Source: DATAFF01 sp963744915
GTDB lineage: Bacteria > Pseudomonadota > Alphaproteobacteria > Rhizobiales > Aestuariivirgaceae
Reading direction: 5' to 3'
DNA length: 64,000 bases
NCBI GenBank assembly: GCA_963744915.1
Contig: CAVUUY010000021.1
Span: 6,134 to 70,133, forward strand
Position numbers and translations under genes: made by a program. Below the pieces are notes generated by a model. That model had not been told where the DNA came from. It saw nothing but the letters and a program-made list of their open reading frames with translations, and did not search any database. Positions 16,414 to 24,891 of this stretch are shown in pieces (positions within the stretch are counted from its first letter, which is position 1; the number at the start of each line of letters is the position of its first letter).

Positions 16414-17541
16414 ATGACATACGATATCGCGATAGTGGGCGCTGGCATCTTTGGCCTGTCGACGGCCTACGAGCTGGCGCGCCGCGGCCACTCGGTCCTG
16501 GCGATCGACAGGTTCGGCAGCGGCCATCCTGCCACATCGTCGACCGGCGTTTCCCGAAGCATCCGGATTGCCTACGACCATCCGTTCTATGTCGATCTGG
16601 CGCTGGAGGCGATCGAGAGCTGGCGCCGGCTCGAGGCCGCGACCGGACGAACGATCTTGCACCTGACCGGCCAGGTCGATCTTGGTCCGCAAGGCAAGCT
16701 CGACGATTTGGTCCGTACCGTGCGTGCCGCAGGCGCGGTAATTGAGGAAGTGAGTGCGGTCGAACTGCGCCGCCTCTTTCCAGAGATAGTGCTGTCCCCC
16801 GGCGAGGGCGCGCTCTTCCAGCGCCAAGGAGGCACTGTCATCGCCGATGTCGGGATGGAAGCCTTGCTCGATGTTGCCGAGAAAGCCGGTGTCACCTATG
16901 TGGCCCCGGAACGTGTGGTCCGCATCCAGCCGGGCGCAACGGTCGCTATTCATACTGAAAGGCGTCGTTTCGAGGCGAAGCAGGTGGTGGTGGCCGCCGG
17001 CCCTTGGACCAGGGATTTGCTAGGCGATGTTGGAATTGTGCTGCCGCTCGCGCCTGCCATCGCGCAAGTCACCTTCCTGGACGCTTCGGCACTGGTCGAT
17101 CGCCCCGGCATCGCCGAGTGGCGAGCGAATGGCGAAACCGGAATCTATGGCCATCCGGTTCCGGGCATCGGATACAAGATCGCCTTCGACGCCGGGGCGG
17201 CGGGTTGGCATCCCGATGTCGAGGAATGGCAACCCGATCTGGCCGAGGAACGGGCCATCCTGGATTGGCTCGCTCAGCGGATGCCTTCGGTCGAACCGAA
17301 GGTGAGCCGCTCGCAACGACATCCCTGGACGATGACGCCCGATGTCGACTTCATCGTCGACCGATGGGGGCAGTTGGTGGTCGCGGGCGGCTGCTCGGGG
17401 CATGCGTTTAAATTCGGTCCTGCCCTGGGGCGGCTCGTCGCAGACATTGTCGAAGGGGGCAAAGCCCGAGACATGACGCGGCTCGACCGCCCGGCTCTAA
17501 AGCGATCCCCGCCGTCACCGAGCGCACCAATCACGCGCTGA
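16414..17541 (+). CDS. FAD-dependent amine/amino-acid oxidase (sarcosine oxidase-like)
   Basis: A 375-residue DAO-family flavoprotein resembling monomeric sarcosine oxidase and N-methyltryptophan oxidase. The dinucleotide-binding motif is IAIVGAGIFGLSTAYELARRGH at the N-terminus; the second FAD motif region is TMTPDVDFIVDRWGQLVVAGGCSGHAFKFGPALG near the C-terminus. In monomeric sarcosine oxidase a cysteine (C315) just before this region links FAD covalently (CMYT). Here the aligned stretch reads HPWT, so FAD should be non-covalent. Likely chemistry is oxidation of a secondary or N-methyl amine to an imine with release of peroxide. The gene follows the decarboxylase-like gene on the same strand and may supply or process the same substrate. 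Confidence 0.8.
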   Translation: MTYDIAIVGAGIFGLSTAYELARRGHSVLAIDRFGSGHPATSSTGVSRSIRIAYDHPFYVDLALEAIESWRRLEAATGRTILHLTGQVDLGPQGKLDDLVRTVRAAGAVIEEVSAVELRRLFPEIVLSPGEGALFQRQGGTVIADVGMEALLDVAEKAGVTYVAPERVVRIQPGATVAIHTERRRFEAKQVVVAAGPWTRDLLGDVGIVLPLAPAIAQVTFLDASALVDRPGIAEWRANGETGIYGHPVPGIGYKIAFDAGAAGWHPDVEEWQPDLAEERAILDWLAQRMPSVEPKVSRSQRHPWTMTPDVDFIVDRWGQLVVAGGCSGHAFKFGPALGRLVADIVEGGKARDMTRLDRPALKRSPPSPSAPITR

Positions 17542-17625
17542 CGCTCGCATCGTGCCGGCGGCCATTTTTCTACCTATTGTGGCAAGTGTCAAAAGGATCG
17601 CCACTTGGAGGCCAGGGAGTGAAAG

Positions 17626-18762
17626 ATGCGTATCAGTTTCATGATGGCCGCTGTCTTCGCCCTCGCATCGGCCGCTTCAGCAGCGGCACCCGACCGGCCG
17701 ACCGCAATCCTCGTCAGTCCAATTCATGAGGCCCAGATCGTCCGCGCCGATGACGGCATGGACCACGTCGAATACGACCTTCTCGTCGTCAGCGTGCTCT
17801 CCGAGCCGGTGACGCTGTCGAGCGTTACGATCCTCGATCCGGCCGGGAAAGAGCTCATGCGGCTCGAAGGCGATGCCCTTGCGGCAGTGACCCAGCCGCT
17901 CTTCGCGCACACGAAGACGACCGCGATTCCTGCATCGTCCGCAGTGGCGGTCGAGGTCGATCTGATATTGGCGCCGGACACTGCGCCGGAACGGCTCACG
18001 CACCATATCACCTATGCCCTCAAGGAGGGCTCAGAGCTTGGCCCTTTGTTCGGCAGGCTTGAGGTTGACGCACCAGAGGTCGCTATTGACCGCAGGCCGG
18101 CCATCATGATCAAGCCGCCGGTTAAGGGGAAAGGCTGGCTCGTGTCGAGCGGGTGCTGCAAGCCCAACCTCCACCGCGATCTTCGTGTCGCTATCGACGG
18201 CGTCCGCATCGAGACTCCTGAAATTTTCTCCCTCGACTATGCCAAGATGAAGAACGACAGGATTTTCGACGGCGACGGCAGCAAGAACGAGCAGCACTAT
18301 GCTTTTGAAGAGGACGTGTTCGCGGTCGCCGATGGAACCGTGGTTTCGACCCAGGACGGCAAGCCGGAGACCGCCCCAAACGTGGTGATGATACCCAAAA
18401 CGACGGAAGACTACGGTGGCAATCATGTGATCCTGGAAATCGCTCCGAATGTCTTCGCGCTCTACCTTCATTTGCACCCCGGCAGCCTCACGGTGAAGGT
18501 TGGCGATGTCGTGAAGGCAGGGGCGCCGCTCGCCAAGATCGGCAACACCGGCCCTTCCGCCGGTCCTCACCTGCATTTCGGGCTTTACGGTAAGCCCGAT
18601 CCTTCCGCCGGCAGGAGTTTGCCTTTCGTCTTCGACAGCTTGACCATGGTCGGGTTGGTCGATTTCGACGCCTCGAAGGGGGACCGGGTGGTGATGACAC
18701 CGGATTCCCGGCAGCTTCGGTCTGCCTATCCGCTCTACGGCAGCGTCCAGAATTACCCCTAG
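17626..18762 (+). CDS. secreted M23 family metallopeptidase (LytM-type)
   Basis: A 378-residue protein with a signal peptide (MRISFMMAAVFALASAASAAA). The N-terminal 170 residues form a beta-rich domain without known match. The C-terminal half (about residues 215-345) is a LytM/peptidase M23 domain: EDVFAVADGTVV, GNHVILEIAPN, LYLHLHPGSL and GPHLHFGLYG, which hold the HxH zinc ligand and catalytic histidine. The expected first zinc histidine (HxxxD region) is represented by QHYAFEEDVFAV, so a catalytic zinc site is plausible. It would act on peptidoglycan peptides or periplasmic proteins. A conspicuous CCKPN motif lies between the domains (residues about 173-177). It is transcribed alone. Confidence 0.82.
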   Translation: MRISFMMAAVFALASAASAAAPDRPTAILVSPIHEAQIVRADDGMDHVEYDLLVVSVLSEPVTLSSVTILDPAGKELMRLEGDALAAVTQPLFAHTKTTAIPASSAVAVEVDLILAPDTAPERLTHHITYALKEGSELGPLFGRLEVDAPEVAIDRRPAIMIKPPVKGKGWLVSSGCCKPNLHRDLRVAIDGVRIETPEIFSLDYAKMKNDRIFDGDGSKNEQHYAFEEDVFAVADGTVVSTQDGKPETAPNVVMIPKTTEDYGGNHVILEIAPNVFALYLHLHPGSLTVKVGDVVKAGAPLAKIGNTGPSAGPHLHFGLYGKPDPSAGRSLPFVFDSLTMVGLVDFDASKGDRVVMTPDSRQLRSAYPLYGSVQNYP

Positions 18763-18894
18763 CGGGTCTCGTGATCGTATGGTGCGACGTTCATGCCGGT
18801 CTGCTGCAGCTCGAGAGCGCTTGAACCGTTGCATTCTACCGGCCTTTCCCCCTGTTCCCGAAGAACAGGGGGAGCGACTCGGGCCGGGTGCCGG

Positions 18895-19542
18895 TCAGGA
18901 GAGAATGTCGGATTTTTTCTCCGGCTTCGACACGGTTACTTCAATCTCGGCAGAAGGTATCGTTGGAAGGGGTCTTCGGAGGCTTGGCCGACCTGGGGCT
19001 TGTCGGGGAAATTGCGGCGGCGACAACCCCTCGTATAATTTTATTCTCGCCTGGACGTTCACCTCCTTGATTTCTGTCGTCTTCGAAGCCTCTGGTGCGC
19101 GCCGCGGACTTTTCGACTCCGCTACGGTTCGCGGGGTTTTCCGCTCTCGCGGACTGGGCTTCGCCTTCTCTGCGCCAACGGACTCCGCTCTTTCCTTCTC
19201 CCGCCATGCGCTCTGTGGCATCGAGCCCTGCTCCTTCTTTTCTTCGGCCGATCGGGGGGAGCGGTAGGCCCGTTGCGGCTTGCCCGATTCCCTCGGCTTG
19301 AAAGTGGCGATCCGCTGCAAACTGGTGGCGGTGGGTCCTACCCGCGGCGATGATTCCGCCGACAGTTCTTTCCGTGGCGAGGGCGCGGGACTTTCAACCT
19401 TGGTCATGTCCACTTTCGGGCGGAGCCGCGGCCGTGGACCCGGCTGCGGGCTGAGTCTGGGCCGCAACTTCTCTTGCGATGTCCTTTTGCCCGATGTCGG
19501 GGGCACCGATTGGGACAGTGACAGGCTTGGAATTCGTGTCAT
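18895..19542 (-). CDS. putative disordered, basic hypothetical protein
   Basis: A 215-residue frame (MTRIPSLSLSQSVPP) very rich in serine, proline, arginine and lysine, with repeated SPR/PRL units and no predicted fold, signal or membrane segment. GAGG lies eight bases before the ATG at 19542. Such composition could be a real disordered protein, or an open frame in GC-rich DNA. I recognise no family. The codon pattern is less regular than in neighbouring genes, which lowers my confidence. Confidence 0.3.
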   Translation of the reverse strand: MTRIPSLSLSQSVPPTSGKRTSQEKLRPRLSPQPGPRPRLRPKVDMTKVESPAPSPRKELSAESSPRVGPTATSLQRIATFKPRESGKPQRAYRSPRSAEEKKEQGSMPQSAWREKERAESVGAEKAKPSPRERKTPRTVAESKSPRRAPEASKTTEIKEVNVQARIKLYEGLSPPQFPRQAPGRPSLRRPLPTIPSAEIEVTVSKPEKKSDILS

Positions 19543-19772
19543 TCGATTGGCCTCATGAAATTGGAAGACAGCCACGTTCCTGACACGCCGAAGATTGATT
19601 CGGTGTGTCAAACGTCACAACCGCCGAGGACGAGGATCGGGCGTGCCGGCTATCGCGAGCACCGATGCCGGCCTGCGGCATCGGCCGCACGATGCGGCTA
19701 ATTTGCAACAGTCATGTTGAAAGATGGCAAGCGGGGCAGTCCGCCAATATAGCGTCGATCTCATCTCTCTTG

Positions 19773-20081
19773 ATGACCCGGTGTCCGCCTTTACAGTTCG
19801 CTTCCACGGCTGCCCGGGCCGATGAAGGCGGGGTGAGCTTCTGGCTGCCCGGCATCTATTCGAGTCTTGCGGCGGTGCCGCCATCGCCATGTTTCAGCAC
19901 GCCAAGCAGCTTCTATTCCTATAGCGGCGACGCGGGAGGCGACCGCAATTTCGATATCGGAGGTCTGGTGGCTTCCAATGTCCGTGCCGATTTCCGGGGG
20001 ATTCTCCTGGCGCCGCAATGGGTGCCGGAAACCCCGGTCGCCACTGTGTTTATGTGGTTTTTTCGCAACGCCCCCGTGTAA
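19773..20081 (+). pseudogene. N-terminal fragment of an SphA/phenol-MetA-degradation family protein
   Basis: Within this stretch the translation ARADEGGVSFWLPGIYSSLAAVP and the following SFYSYSGDAGGDRNFDIGG, ending LAPQWVPETPV, closely resembles the N-terminal quarter of SphA-like outer-membrane proteins of the phenol MetA degradation family (usually about 300 residues). After PETPV the frame runs into unrelated residues and a TAA at 20079. There is no proper signal peptide before ARADEGG either. It is therefore a fragment. No matching C-terminal part is visible downstream, where a different outer-membrane gene starts at 20167. Confidence 0.6.
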
Positions 20082-20166
20082 ATCGAAGACTATCCTGATG
20101 GTCCGGCTTGAAGATCGGACGAGATCGTGGCCCACTGGTGATTATTGAAGTAGCAGGGGATTCGCT

Positions 20167-20967
20167 ATGCATCGCGCTCTCATCGGTACAATCGCTGCCA
20201 TGGCTTTGGCATCCGTCAGCTCCGCAGCGCTCGCCGCCGATATCCCGCCGCCCGAGCCCGTGCCGAGCTGGACTGGAATCTATCTGGGCGCCGGTGGCGG
20301 CTTCCAGTGGTCTGATCTCAACGTTGAAAGCTCGGGTTGCAGGCTCCTCTACGACTACGAGGGTTCGAGCTACTGCGATTCCTATCACTCCTTCAGCCGT
20401 GAGTTCGATGACAACGACTCATCGGCCTTCGGCGTTGTGCAGGGCGGTTACGACTTTCAAATCGGCCAGTACTTCGTAACCGGCTCTTATGTATCCTGGA
20501 CCTTCGGGGACAGCCTCGGCTCCGACCACAAGCGGTATTTCGACGACGAAGACGGCGTGTTTGGGAAATGGAGCACCGGCGTCCAGAACATGCTGACCAT
20601 TGCCGGTCGCCAGGGCTTCCTCCCCATGCCGAACCTGATGGTCTATGGTTTGGCCGGCTGGAGCTGGGCTGACATCGACCACCACTTCAGGTTCGACTGC
20701 GACGATTGCGATGAGCCGTTCGCCAAGATCGGTGACAGCTTCGATGCCAATGGCATTACGGTGGGTCTCGGTGCCGAATACAAGTGGACCAATTCTATAT
20801 CGCTGCGCGGCGAATATCGGTTCACCAATCTCGAAAATGCCAGCGATCACCGCAACTTCGAGTTCGACGATGACGACCATTTTGCCAAGAGCAAGGCGAA
20901 CATAAACGTCCAGCAGGTTCTCTTGACCCTCAACTGGCGCTTCGGTGGGTTCGGATCGCCCTTCTGA
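20167..20967 (+). CDS. outer-membrane beta-barrel protein (Omp25/porin-like family)
   Basis: A 266-residue protein with a signal peptide (MHRALIGTIAAMALASVSSAALA) and a mature N-terminus ADIPPPEPVPSWTGIYLGAGGGFQW, the pattern of rhizobial Omp25/Omp31-like small barrels. Alternating aromatic strands follow (GYDFQIGQYFVTGSYVSW, YGLAGWSWADID, LGAEYKWTNSISLRGEYRF), and the chain ends in phenylalanine (WRFGGFGSPF), the outer-membrane assembly signal. Compared with the family it is unusually rich in aspartate (DDDDH, DCDDCDE), with an extracellular-type cysteine pair. AGGGGATTCGCT precedes the ATG. It may serve in membrane structure; no transport role can be inferred. Confidence 0.85.
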   Translation: MHRALIGTIAAMALASVSSAALAADIPPPEPVPSWTGIYLGAGGGFQWSDLNVESSGCRLLYDYEGSSYCDSYHSFSREFDDNDSSAFGVVQGGYDFQIGQYFVTGSYVSWTFGDSLGSDHKRYFDDEDGVFGKWSTGVQNMLTIAGRQGFLPMPNLMVYGLAGWSWADIDHHFRFDCDDCDEPFAKIGDSFDANGITVGLGAEYKWTNSISLRGEYRFTNLENASDHRNFEFDDDDHFAKSKANINVQQVLLTLNWRFGGFGSPF

Positions 20968-21084
20968 TCCGACGTCTGAGCAGGGATAGCCAGCCTCTTT
21001 CGACAGGCACCGGGAAACCGGTGCCTGCATCGTTCTTGCCGGCCACGGAGTTCTGCCGCAATGGGTGGCGGCCTTGGCCGCGCG

Positions 21085-21456
21085 CTACGGCCGCGCCGGC
21101 ACGGCCCTAATTGCTTCCGCCGCAATGATGGCGTCCGCGGCAGCCGGTGGAGCGAGCACCACCTTGCTCTGCAAACGCCTCACCTCGACAGCATGGGGCG
21201 GTTCTCCGACCTTGCCTGGAACGCTGATGGTAACCTTCTGACCATCGAGCAGGGTTGCCTCGAAGCGCACCGGCAATTCGGCCTCGCCGTTCGAAATCGT
21301 CGTCACGACGCGATAGCCATCGCTTTCGCTGCTATAGTAGACAACCCCCCGGAAACCCGACAGATCAATGCTCGCGGCCTCTATCTCGACGAGGTCGCCG
21401 GCATATGCAGGGGTGGTCGCAAAGCACAGGGCTGCAAGCCATATCGACCGGTTCAT
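21085..21456 (-). CDS. small periplasmic hypothetical protein
   Basis: A 123-residue protein starting MNRSIWLAALCFATTPAYA, a clear signal peptide. The mature part is beta-rich (VVYYSSESDGYRVVTTISNGE, LPVRFEATLLDGQKVTISVPG) and ends in an alanine-rich helix. No domain is recognised. It follows the cytochrome c gene on the same strand by about 120 bases, so it may belong to the same transcript. An in-frame upstream start exists (MRSTT) but would spoil the signal peptide. Confidence 0.5.
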   Translation of the reverse strand: MNRSIWLAALCFATTPAYAGDLVEIEAASIDLSGFRGVVYYSSESDGYRVVTTISNGEAELPVRFEATLLDGQKVTISVPGKVGEPPHAVEVRRLQSKVVLAPPAAADAIIAAEAIRAVPARP

Positions 21457-21576
21457 GGTGGTGCTCCGCATGACAATAGTTGGTCCTGCATTCCACATTT
21501 AGGCCGAATACGCGTCAGCCTCTGTGGCAAACCGCACAGCCCGGTTGATTATCGAGCCGATCGCCGCCGGCCTGGA

Positions 21577-22011
21577 TCATTGCTCGCGTGGCGGCCGCCC
21601 TCGGCCAAGCACACCATCGGCCCTCGCCTGAAGATAGGCATAAATGCCGTCGATATAGGGTTCGACGTTGGGATCGTTGGCGAAGCCCCGCATCACCGAT
21701 GATCCATCCGCTTTTCCGTTGCGCACGATGTCTCGGAACGCGGCAATGTCCGGCAATCGATCGATCAAAGCCGGCCCGAAGCTCGAACCGAGACCATCCG
21801 AACCATGGCAGTGATTGCAGGCGGCATGGTAGCGCCGATAGCCATTGTAGGTTTGCAGATCGACCGCTCCATTGGTCACCCGATAATATTTCGGGGCAGC
21901 GCGCGCCGCTTCGGGTGCCATCGCCGCTCCGGCAAGGCAGCAGCAGGCAAGCGCCATGACGGAGATAGCAAGAAGGCCGCTCCGTCGGCGGGGAGGGCGT
22001 GTCATCGCCAC
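21577..22011 (-). CDS. c-type cytochrome of the methanol-metabolism-related family
   Basis: A 144-residue exported cytochrome c. After a signal peptide (GLLAISVMALACCCLAGAAMAPEAARA) the mature chain begins KYYRVTNGAVDLQTYNGYRRYHAACNHCHGSDG, giving one haem site CNHCH (about residues 65-69). The distal methionine is probably in SSVMRGFANDP. This matches small cytochromes found beside PQQ-dependent alcohol dehydrogenases, where they accept electrons from the enzyme. No alcohol dehydrogenase lies in this window, so the partner is unknown. The gene starts 48 bases after ndvA on the same strand. Haem attachment could use the ccm genes at 40.9-43.7 kb. Confidence 0.8.
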   Translation of the reverse strand: MAMTRPPRRRSGLLAISVMALACCCLAGAAMAPEAARAAPKYYRVTNGAVDLQTYNGYRRYHAACNHCHGSDGLGSSFGPALIDRLPDIAAFRDIVRNGKADGSSVMRGFANDPNVEPYIDGIYAYLQARADGVLGRGRPPREQ

Positions 22012-22059
22012 CCATCCCCCTTGCGCGCCTCTCGTCGTTCGGTGGTCGGCATGGCGGGT

Positions 22060-23844
22060 TCAACCTCGTGATAGAGTCGCGGCGGCCGGCAGCGCCATAT
22101 CAAGCTCGATCGGCTGGGTAAAACTGCCCTCGGCGACCATGGTTGCGAAGGCGCCTTTCATGGCGACCAGCTCGCCGAAGCTGCCGCGCTCGGTGATCCG
22201 CCCGTCTTCAAGGACGAGAATGAGGTCGGCATCGGCAACCGTCGAGAGGCGGTGCGCGATGATGAAGGTGGTGCGCCCTTTCCGCAGCGCATCGAGGGCC
22301 CGCTTGATGCGTCCCTCGGTCTCGACGTCGAGGGCGCTGGTCGCCTCGTCGAGGATCAGGATCGGGGCATCCTTCAGGATGGCGCGGGCGATGGCGAGGC
22401 GCTGGCGCTCGCCGCCGGACAGCGATGCGCCGCGCTCGCCGATGACGAAGCCATATCCGCCGGACTTGCGGATGATGAAGGAATGCGCTTCGGCGAGCTT
22501 GGCGGCCCGCTCGATTTCATCGTCGGTCGCGTCCGGCTTGCCGATGCGCAGGTTCTCGGCAATGCTGCGGTTGAACAATCCGGCGTCCTGGAAAACCACG
22601 GCAATGGCGCGGCGCAGCGAGGTGAGCCTGACGTCGCGGATGTCGTGCCCGTCGACGGTGATGCGGCCGTGATCGGGATCGCGCAGACGCTGCAGCAGCG
22701 CGAGCGTGGTGGTCTTTCCCGATCCGGTGCGGCCGACCAGTGCCACGGTGCGGCCGGGCGCCGCCTCGAAATCGAGATGGTGGACGCCGAAATGGCCGTC
22801 GGGAAAGGCGAAGGAGAGGTCCTCGTAGCGCACCCTGCCGGCGACGTTCGGCAGGACCTCTGCGCCGGGCCGATCGGCGACCAGGCTCGGCGTGTCGATC
22901 AGGTCGAAATAGGTGTCGATGGCCGGCTTCTGGTTGAACAGGCCGAGAATGAAGCGCGACAGCTGGTCGAGCCGTGAAATCAGGATGGTGGCGAGGGTGA
23001 CGAAACCCACGACCTGACCCACCGTCAGCTCGCCGCGTTTGACCAGCAGAGCACCGAGAGCGACGATGGCGACCACCGTGATGGTGGATGCGGCGCGCGT
23101 CAGGACGCTGACCACGGCCCACCAGGTCAGGACGGGGTATTGCGCCGCCAGCAGGTCGCGCATCAAGTCCTTCAAGGCGCTCGCCTCGGCCTCGAGCCGG
23201 GTGAAGCTCTGGACCACCGTGACGTTTCCGAGCACATCGCCGACCCGCCCGGTCAGGTCGCGATGATAGCGCTCGACCTCGGTCTGCTGGCCGATGGTGT
23301 GGCGGAAGGCAAGGATATTGGCGGAAAGATAGATGACGCCCAGCACCACCAGCACCGCGGCGATCGGCAGGCTCATCGACATGGCCAACGGAACCAGGAA
23401 GATGACGCTGACGATCGCCGCGAGATGCTCGCGCATGAAGGCGAGCCACAGCCCGAACAGCGAATTGGTGCCCTGCTGGATGGCGCGGATGACGGCGCCC
23501 GTGCCTTTCCTCGCATGAAAGCTGAGCGGCAGGGTGATCGCCTGCTCGAAGGCGTTGCTCATCGAGATGAGGCGCCGGCGATGGGCGAGCCGGTCGGCGG
23601 CGACAGCGACGATGACCCCGGCGATGATGCCGAACAGGCCGAGCGCCGCCCAGGTGGCGATCATCCACGCGGTGACCGTTCCGGTGGTCAGCGCATCGAC
23701 CACCCGGCTCCACAGATAGGCCTCGCCGAGAGGCACGGTGCCGATCACCACATTGGATATCACCAGGACAGCGACCAACCCCTTCTCGGGTCCGAGTGCG
23801 TTGAGAGCCCGCCAATAGGTCTGCCACAGCGTCATCGCGGCCAT
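22060..23844 (-). CDS. ndvA: NdvA/ChvA-type glucan exporter ABC transporter (ATPase-permease fusion)
   Basis: A 594-residue ABC exporter with an N-terminal six-helix membrane domain (about residues 20-300) and a C-terminal nucleotide-binding domain: Walker A VGRTGSGKTT, signature LSGGERQRLAIARA, Walker B ILILDEATS. The sequence FHARKGTGAVIRAIQQGTNSLFGLWLAFMREHLA and QYPVLTWWAVVSVLTRAAST are characteristic of the NdvA/ChvA branch, which exports cyclic beta-1,2-glucan to the periplasm in rhizobia and agrobacteria. No glucan synthase (ndvB/chvB) is in the window, so the true substrate may be another glucan or lipid. It follows yhhQ by 10 bases. Confidence 0.82.
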   Translation of the reverse strand: MAAMTLWQTYWRALNALGPEKGLVAVLVISNVVIGTVPLGEAYLWSRVVDALTTGTVTAWMIATWAALGLFGIIAGVIVAVAADRLAHRRRLISMSNAFEQAITLPLSFHARKGTGAVIRAIQQGTNSLFGLWLAFMREHLAAIVSVIFLVPLAMSMSLPIAAVLVVLGVIYLSANILAFRHTIGQQTEVERYHRDLTGRVGDVLGNVTVVQSFTRLEAEASALKDLMRDLLAAQYPVLTWWAVVSVLTRAASTITVVAIVALGALLVKRGELTVGQVVGFVTLATILISRLDQLSRFILGLFNQKPAIDTYFDLIDTPSLVADRPGAEVLPNVAGRVRYEDLSFAFPDGHFGVHHLDFEAAPGRTVALVGRTGSGKTTTLALLQRLRDPDHGRITVDGHDIRDVRLTSLRRAIAVVFQDAGLFNRSIAENLRIGKPDATDDEIERAAKLAEAHSFIIRKSGGYGFVIGERGASLSGGERQRLAIARAILKDAPILILDEATSALDVETEGRIKRALDALRKGRTTFIIAHRLSTVADADLILVLEDGRITERGSFGELVAMKGAFATMVAEGSFTQPIELDMALPAAATLSRG

Positions 23845-23854
23845 GATGCGCTAT

Positions 23855-24385
23855 TCACTCGGCCCGCCGCAAAGGAAGAACCGAGGCGATGGCAGCGGCG
23901 GCCAGCGTCATCCAGGTTTTGCCGAGCACCTGGCCGATCAGATATTCGAGCGAACCGAAGGCGAGATAGAGGAAGACCGCGCTGTCGACAATCGAGCCGA
24001 CCACGCCCGAGGCGAGAACGGCGAGCGGTCGGTTCTGCTGCCGCAGCGGGGCATAGACGAACAGGTCGGAGGTTTCGGAAAGGAGGAAGGCCGTGCCGGA
24101 GGCGAGCGCCAGGGCGGCCGGTGCGATGAAGACCGAGAGGGCCGCGCCGACGACGATGGCGAGGAACACCACCCGCGTGTTGTAGCGGTCGTGAACGGCA
24201 TCGCGCAAAGCCAATGCCAGGCCGATCATGACCACGCCCGAGGGTGCCTGAAAGCCGAAGCCGACCGGAATGGTGCAGATACCGCCGAGGCCGCAATTGC
24301 CGACATGGCCGATCATCCAGTTGGCGGCCGGGATGGTCAGGAGAAAGGCAGCAATGATCAGCATGGCGGGCACGGGTTTTGACAT
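23855..24385 (-). CDS. VUT family putative queuosine precursor transporter (YhhQ-like)
   Basis: A 176-residue membrane protein with about five to six helices (starting ABC-independent transporter layout MLIIAAFLLTIPAANWMI, then SGVVMIGLALALRDAVHDRYN). The LRDxxHDRYN segment and FLLSETSDLFVYAPLR are hallmarks of the VUT/YhhQ family, whose E. coli member imports queuosine precursors (preQ0/preQ1). It is somewhat shorter than YhhQ (221 residues). It precedes ndvA by 10 bases and is divergent from a GFA-family gene. Confidence 0.75.
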   Translation of the reverse strand: MSKPVPAMLIIAAFLLTIPAANWMIGHVGNCGLGGICTIPVGFGFQAPSGVVMIGLALALRDAVHDRYNTRVVFLAIVVGAALSVFIAPAALALASGTAFLLSETSDLFVYAPLRQQNRPLAVLASGVVGSIVDSAVFLYLAFGSLEYLIGQVLGKTWMTLAAAAIASVLPLRRAE

Positions 24386-24480
24386 GGCGACATGGGTTTC
24401 CTAGGCTTTCTGAACGCCGCCGGGCGGTTCGGCAAGCCCGTTCGACCGGCAGCGTCGCTCTTTCAGGAAAGGACAACGAC

Positions 24481-24891
24481 ATGGCGATCACCGGCGGCTG
24501 CCATTGTGGCTCAATCCGTTACGTCGCCGAGGGCAAGGCGATCAACCATGCGCTGTGCCATTGCACCGATTGCCGGCGCAGTGCCGGGGCGCCGATGGTG
24601 GGCTGGACCATGTATCCGATTGCCGCCGTGACGGTGACCAAGGGCACGCCCAAGATCTATCAATCATCCGAGAACGGCCGGCGGCATTTCTGCACCGCCT
24701 GCGGCACCGGCCTGTTCTATACCAACGAGGTGATTTTGCCGGGCATCATCGACGTCCAGAGCGCCACCTATGACGATCCCGATGCGGTGCCGGCACAAGC
24801 CCATATCCAGGTCGCGGAACGAATCGGCTGGATGGAACGGGCCCATGAGCTGCCGAGCTTCGAGCGCTACCCGCAATCCTTGTCGAGCTGA
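24481..24891 (+). CDS. GFA family zinc protein
   Basis: A 136-residue GFA-fold protein, a second and only distantly related copy compared with 11985-12374. Zinc ligands appear in GGCHCGSIR, CHCTDCRRSAG and FCTACGTGLFY. The ATG at 24481 is preceded by AAAGGACAACGAC; an open upstream extension to 24379 overlaps the divergent promoter and lacks coding character. The stop codon overlaps the start of the Nudix gene (TGATGG), so they form an operon. No proven activity is known for this subtype. Confidence 0.8.
   Translation: MAITGGCHCGSIRYVAEGKAINHALCHCTDCRRSAGAPMVGWTMYPIAAVTVTKGTPKIYQSSENGRRHFCTACGTGLFYTNEVILPGIIDVQSATYDDPDAVPAQAHIQVAERIGWMERAHELPSFERYPQSLSS

Noticed and set aside
13364..17541. 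Guanidine or urea carboxylase system around the DUF1989 gene
   Set aside because: There is a single DUF1989 gene and no biotin carboxylase, allophanate hydrolase or guanidine riboswitch nearby.
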